A stretch of DNA of 36,986 nt from Limisphaerales bacterium. GTDB taxonomy: Bacteria; Verrucomicrobiota; Verrucomicrobiia; Limisphaerales; UBA11358. The stretch spans positions 1 through 36,986 of the forward strand of contig PMOA01000074.1 of NCBI GenBank assembly GCA_003161635.1, given 5' to 3'. The translations under genes were made by a program, and so were the position numbers. Numbering within the stretch: position 1 is the first letter of the stretch; each line of letters opens with the position of its first letter. Positions 34,015-36,986 of the stretch are shown here, piece by piece. The notes beneath the pieces are model-generated. The model saw only the letters and a list, made by a program, of their open reading frames with translations, was not told where the DNA came from and made no database searches.

Positions 34015-35130
34015 CTACACCACCTTTGCTTCGCCTTTGCCTTTCACCACTTCGCCAATCAGCCACGCCTTATACTTTTGCGCGCGGATAAATTTCAAAA
34101 CGGCATCCGCCCTGGCCGCCGATACGATGGCCACCATGCCGATGCCCATGTTGAAGACCTGGTAAAGTTCATCGTCCGGCACGCCGCCCCTGGCTTCAAT
34201 CATCTTGAATATCGGCAGCATGTCCCACGAACCTTTGCGGATGACCACGTCGCAATTCTTCGGCAGCACGCGCGGGATGTTGTCCACAAACCCGCCGCCG
34301 GTGATGTGGGCGAAGGCTTTGACCATATTTTCGGAGGGGCGAGTTCCACGAACCCCTGACTTTTTTGGCGATGAAGTTTGGGACACGCAGAGCTCGTCCT
34401 TCCGATTGAACTTCTTCAACAGCTTTTGCACGAGTGGGCCGTAGCTGACGTGGACCTTCAGCAGTTCAGCACCGATGGTGTTTTTCAGCTCCGGCACGCG
34501 GCTCTTCGGCTTGAGCTTCAGTTGCTCGAAGAAAATTTTGCGCGCGAGCGAGTAGCCGTTCGTGTGCAGGCCGCTCGAGGCGATGCCGATGACGGCGTCC
34601 CCTGCCCTGACGGTTTTCTGCCCGTTGAGCATTTTTGATTTTTCGACCACGCCGACAATCGTGCCGCTCACGTCGTATTCGCCCTTCTGGTAAAAGCCAG
34701 GCATCTGCGCCGTCTCGCCGCCGATGAGCGCGCAATGATTTTTCGCGCAGGCGCGCGCGAAACCCTTGATGATGTCGGTGAAAACATGCGGCTCAAGTTT
34801 GCCGGTGCCGAGGTAATCGAGGAAAAACAGCGGTTCGGCGCCCAGCACGGCGATGTCGTTGACGCAATGGTTCACGAGGTCGGCGCCGATGGTGTCATGC
34901 TGGTCCATCGCGAAGGCAATCTTGAGCTTGGTGCCGACGCCGTCCACGGACGACACGAGCACCGGCTCGTGGTATTTCTTGAGGTCGAGCGCGAACAGGC
35001 CGCCGAAGCCGCCGACCTTGCCGAGCACCTCGCGGCGATGGGTGGACGCGAGCAGTTGCGGCAGGGTAGATTTGACCTTGTTGCCCAAATCAATGTCCAC
35101 GCCCGCGAGGGCGTAAGCCTTTTGTTTCAT
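34015..35130 (-). CDS. purM: Phosphoribosylformylglycinamidine cyclo-ligase PurM with a repeat-encoded insert
   Basis: 371 aa from ATG 35130 (MKQKAYALAGVDIDLGNK); a non-ATG extension to 35151 is unlikely. PurM closes the imidazole ring to give AIR. Landmarks: VSSVDGVGTKLKIA, HCVNDIAVLGAEPLFFLDY, GGETAQMPGFY, GIASSGLHTNGYSLAR and AHITGGGFVDNIPRVLP. Bacterial PurM is about 345 aa. The excess is explained by residues about 244-268 (KDELCVSQTSSPKKSGVRG onward), encoded by a 75-nt palindrome lying between two conserved blocks. The frame is intact, so the enzyme is probably functional with an extra surface loop. Confidence 0.95.
   Translation of the reverse strand: MKQKAYALAGVDIDLGNKVKSTLPQLLASTHRREVLGKVGGFGGLFALDLKKYHEPVLVSSVDGVGTKLKIAFAMDQHDTIGADLVNHCVNDIAVLGAEPLFFLDYLGTGKLEPHVFTDIIKGFARACAKNHCALIGGETAQMPGFYQKGEYDVSGTIVGVVEKSKMLNGQKTVRAGDAVIGIASSGLHTNGYSLARKIFFEQLKLKPKSRVPELKNTIGAELLKVHVSYGPLVQKLLKKFNRKDELCVSQTSSPKKSGVRGTRPSENMVKAFAHITGGGFVDNIPRVLPKNCDVVIRKGSWDMLPIFKMIEARGGVPDDELYQVFNMGIGMVAIVSAARADAVLKFIRAQKYKAWLIGEVVKGKGEAKVV
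34331..34405. repeat. Palindromic repeat, family F, in frame inside purM
   Basis: TCGGAGGGGCGAGTTCC (34331-34347) is the imperfect reverse complement of GAGCTCGTCCTTCCGA at its right end. The length of 75 nt equals 25 codons. Its relative at 35255-35322 lies in the purM-apgM gap. Confidence 0.85.
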
Positions 35131-35254
35131 GCGCCTGGAGATTAAACTCACAAGATGACGAACAGGCGAGAAAATTTCGCGGAAGGAATGAAGCTGAACA
35201 ATTAAATGACGCTCACGGTGAATTCCATTGAACAGCCCTCACGGGCTTTTGATT

Positions 35255-35322
35255 TCGGAGGGGCGAGCTCCGCAAGCCCCCAAATAATTTCATTCAGGGC
35301 GTCGTGGAACTCCGCCCTCCGA
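35255..35322. repeat. Palindromic repeat, family F, in the divergent purM-apgM gap
   Basis: Begins TCGGAGGGGCGAGCTCCGC and ends GGAACTCCGCCCTCCGA. Both arms match the purM insert. Just upstream is a small hairpin AGCCC/GGGCT with four T (35234-35250). No other feature is seen in the 287-bp gap. Confidence 0.85.
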
Positions 35323-35417
35323 AAATTGTCTCCCAACCGGCTTCCACCGTTCGTCTGTAACCTTGCTGCAAATCGGAATCGAATTGCGCTTCGGCGCACT
35401 TGTTGCAAAATAGGCGG

Positions 35418-36641
35418 ATGAATTTGGACGCGCTTTATTCCGAACTAACGCTGAAAACCAACGCCAAGCTCGCGCTGGTCGTGCTCGACGGCCTGGGTGA
35501 CATCGCCACGAAGGAACAGAATTATCTCACGCCGCTGGAGGCCGCCTCGACACCGAACCTCGACAAAATTGCCAAGGATTCCGCGCAGGGCCGCATGATT
35601 CCCATCGCGCCCGGCATCACTCCCGGGAGCGGGCCCGGTCACCTCGGCTTGTTCGGCTATGACCCGCTGGAATTCCAGGTCGGCCGCGGCGTCATTGAGG
35701 CGCTCGGACTGGGCTTGGAACTCAAGCCCGGCGACGTCTGCGCCCGCGCCAACTTCGCCACGGTGGATGGCAAGGGCATCGTCACCGACCGCCGCGCCGG
35801 CCGCATCCCGACCGAGACCTGCGAGAAATTATGCGCGATGCTCGCCGGCAAAATCAAAAAAATCGGCGACACGGACATCCTCATCAAGGCCGGTAAGGAA
35901 CACCGCTTCGTTGTTGTATTCCGCGGCAAGGGGCTGGAAGGTCCGCTCACGGACGCCGACCCGAACCGCGAAGGCTTTGCCATTCCCAACGTCAAGCCGC
36001 GCGATGAAAACAATGCCGGCCAGAAAAAGATGGCCGCGCTCATTGCCGATTTTTACAAGGCGGCGGTGCCGATCATCGCGAAGGAAAAGCCAGCGAACGG
36101 TTTCCTCATGCGCGGCATCGCGCACCAGCCGCACATTCCGCTGTTCGAGGAACGCTACAAATTGAAGCCCGCGTGCCTGGCGGTTTATCCGATGTACAAG
36201 GGCTTGGCGCAACTTGTCGGCATGAAAAAGATTGAAGGCCCGGCGACCATCGCGGAGCAATTCGAGCGCTATCTCAAGGAATACGACAATTTCGACTTTT
36301 TCTTCATCCATTACAAATACACCGACAAGGCAGGTGAGGACGGCAATTTCATGGCGAAGATGAAGGCGATCGAGGATTTTGACGCCGCCCTGCCGATTTT
36401 GCTGAGGGAAAAGCCGGACGTGCTGGCCATCACCGGCGACCATTCAACCCCGTGCGCGGTCAAGGGTCATTCGTGGCACGCGCAACCGGTGCTGCTGTAT
36501 TCGGCGTTGAGCGGTTCGGACAAACTGGAACGTTTCACGGAAACCGGCGCCAACAGCGGCTCGCTCGGCGTGTTCGAGGCGAAATATCTCATCCGCCTGA
36601 TGCAGGCGAATGCGAAGATGTTCGACAAGTTCGGCGCCTGA
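35418..36641 (+). CDS. apgM: 2,3-bisphosphoglycerate-independent phosphoglycerate mutase, archaeal-type ApgM
   Basis: 407 aa from ATG 35418 (MNLDALYSELTLKTNAKLAL); AGGCGG just upstream is close to the ATG. Interconverts 3- and 2-phosphoglycerate. Alkaline-phosphatase superfamily signs: VVLDGLGD (metal Asp24), GITPGSGPGHLGLFGYDP with the nucleophile Ser71, FFIHYKYTDKAGEDGNF and AITGDHSTPCAVKGHSWHAQPVLL with metal-binding Asp/His. It is distinct from the longer GpmI and from dPGM. Monocistronic or co-transcribed with the pgsA-like gene 119 bp downstream across a hairpin. Confidence 0.95.
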   Translation: MNLDALYSELTLKTNAKLALVVLDGLGDIATKEQNYLTPLEAASTPNLDKIAKDSAQGRMIPIAPGITPGSGPGHLGLFGYDPLEFQVGRGVIEALGLGLELKPGDVCARANFATVDGKGIVTDRRAGRIPTETCEKLCAMLAGKIKKIGDTDILIKAGKEHRFVVVFRGKGLEGPLTDADPNREGFAIPNVKPRDENNAGQKKMAALIADFYKAAVPIIAKEKPANGFLMRGIAHQPHIPLFEERYKLKPACLAVYPMYKGLAQLVGMKKIEGPATIAEQFERYLKEYDNFDFFFIHYKYTDKAGEDGNFMAKMKAIEDFDAALPILLREKPDVLAITGDHSTPCAVKGHSWHAQPVLLYSALSGSDKLERFTETGANSGSLGVFEAKYLIRLMQANAKMFDKFGA

Positions 36642-36648
36642 TTTTATT

Positions 36649-36714
36649 TCGTCCTCGTCCTCGTTCTCATCCTCGAAATTTCGAGGACGAGGTCGGGAAG
36701 GAAAACGAGGACGA
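36649..36714. repeat. Inverted repeat after apgM, possible terminator
   Basis: Outer arms TCGTCCTCGT (36649-36658) and ACGAGGACGA (36705-36714) enclose a perfect 18-bp palindrome, TCCTCGAAATTTCGAGGA (36670-36687). It starts 8 nt after the apgM stop. Only a short T-run follows, so termination is uncertain. Confidence 0.7.
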
Positions 36715-36760
36715 TTTAAGTTGCCAGCCGCCGCGCTTCCCCGGCAATTTCTCACCAATA

Positions 36761-36986
36761 ATGAACCTGCCGAACAAGCTGACGGTGTCGCGTTTCGCGC
36801 TGACGGGGCTTTTCCTGTGGGCGCTGTTTTCGCCGCTGGCATTCAATGACACGCTGGCCCTGATTTTTTTCTGCGTGGCGGGCATCACCGATTATCTGGA
36901 CGGGAGCATTTCGCGGCGGCGCGGCCTCATCACCATTTTCGGCATCCTGATGGACCCGCTGGCGGACAAGGTGCTGGTCTGCTCGG
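36761..36986 (+). CDS. pgsA: CDP-diacylglycerol-glycerol-3-phosphate 3-phosphatidyltransferase, N-terminal part
   Basis: 75 codons to the window edge from ATG 36761 (MNLPNKLTVSRFALTGLFLW). PgsA makes phosphatidylglycerol phosphate in the membrane. Two TM segments are visible, and the CDP-alcohol phosphatidyltransferase motif is present as DYLDGSISRR, then GILMDPLADK (D-G...R...G...D...D). The usual A before R is S here. The N-terminal start N-x-P-N-x-L-T-x-x-R is typical for PgsA. Truncated only by the end of the window. Confidence 0.92.
   Translation, partial: MNLPNKLTVSRFALTGLFLWALFSPLAFNDTLALIFFCVAGITDYLDGSISRRRGLITIFGILMDPLADKVLVCS

Noticed and set aside
35234-35250. Small GC hairpin with four T as a terminator
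   Set aside because: No + strand gene lies upstream; stem of only 5 bp, likely chance beside the family F repeat.

Overview
The window reads as a stretch of chromosome from a member of the Verrucomicrobiota, most like the Pedosphaera/Limisphaerales group. This is inference from gene content: ECF sigma factors with long membrane-anchored C-terminal tails carrying the segment ANAVQAAPVGL, a Bat/MoxR operon, an RpoD with a very basic N-terminus, and intergenic spaces filled with palindromic repeats. No tRNA, rRNA or CRISPR array was seen.

Layout. 1-785: tail of an unknown gene, then a hairpin-rich non-coding stretch with a 123-bp cloverleaf-like palindrome. 786-2672 (-): rpoD. 2924-10034 (-): a seven-gene Bat operon, transcribed moxR, VanY-type peptidase, DUF58 protein, DUF4381-like protein, batA, batB-TPR fusion, Q-rich BatC-like protein. 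10169-17060 (-): the nusA-infB-rbfA-nrnA-truB-ribF translation/transcription operon, with a clear sigma70-type promoter and an intrinsic terminator (probable attenuator) in the nusA leader. 17317-18423: a debris island holding a chimeric phytoene-desaturase/ThiC-like fragment, a small XRE regulator, a truncated ORF that could be a restriction endonuclease, and an orphan gene tail. 18462-20934 (-): a zinc-ribbon GNAT acetyltransferase and rho. 21201-21908 (+): a membrane coiled-coil protein flanked by copies of the glyA 3' end. 22059-25370 (-): an S41-like protein that lacks the protease catalytic residues, then a triple fusion of low-molecular-weight phosphatase, RpiB and serine hydroxymethyltransferase. 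25545-28998 (+): two tandem paralogous ECF sigma factors with transmembrane, coiled-coil and sensor-like tails, each preceded by the same 14-nt motif. 29050-30339 (-): purD. 30722-33124 (+): cydAB. 33312-33881 (+): a RAYT (REP-associated tyrosine transposase) between two direct copies of its palindromic repeat. 34015-35130 (-): purM. 35418-36641 (+): apgM. 36761-end (+): start of pgsA.

The most unusual feature is the density of palindromic elements. At least five families can be distinguished by eye. They sit directly next to gene ends or starts, and in three or four cases lie in frame inside coding sequence (DUF58 protein, PurM, the N-terminus of the DUF4381-like protein, and possibly the BatB linker). 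One family flanks the RAYT gene and has a further copy about 26 kb away. Other candidates for follow-up are the sigma factors with a shared upstream motif, the triple fusion, the nusA leader terminator, and fragments of neighbouring genes duplicated around inserted genes.
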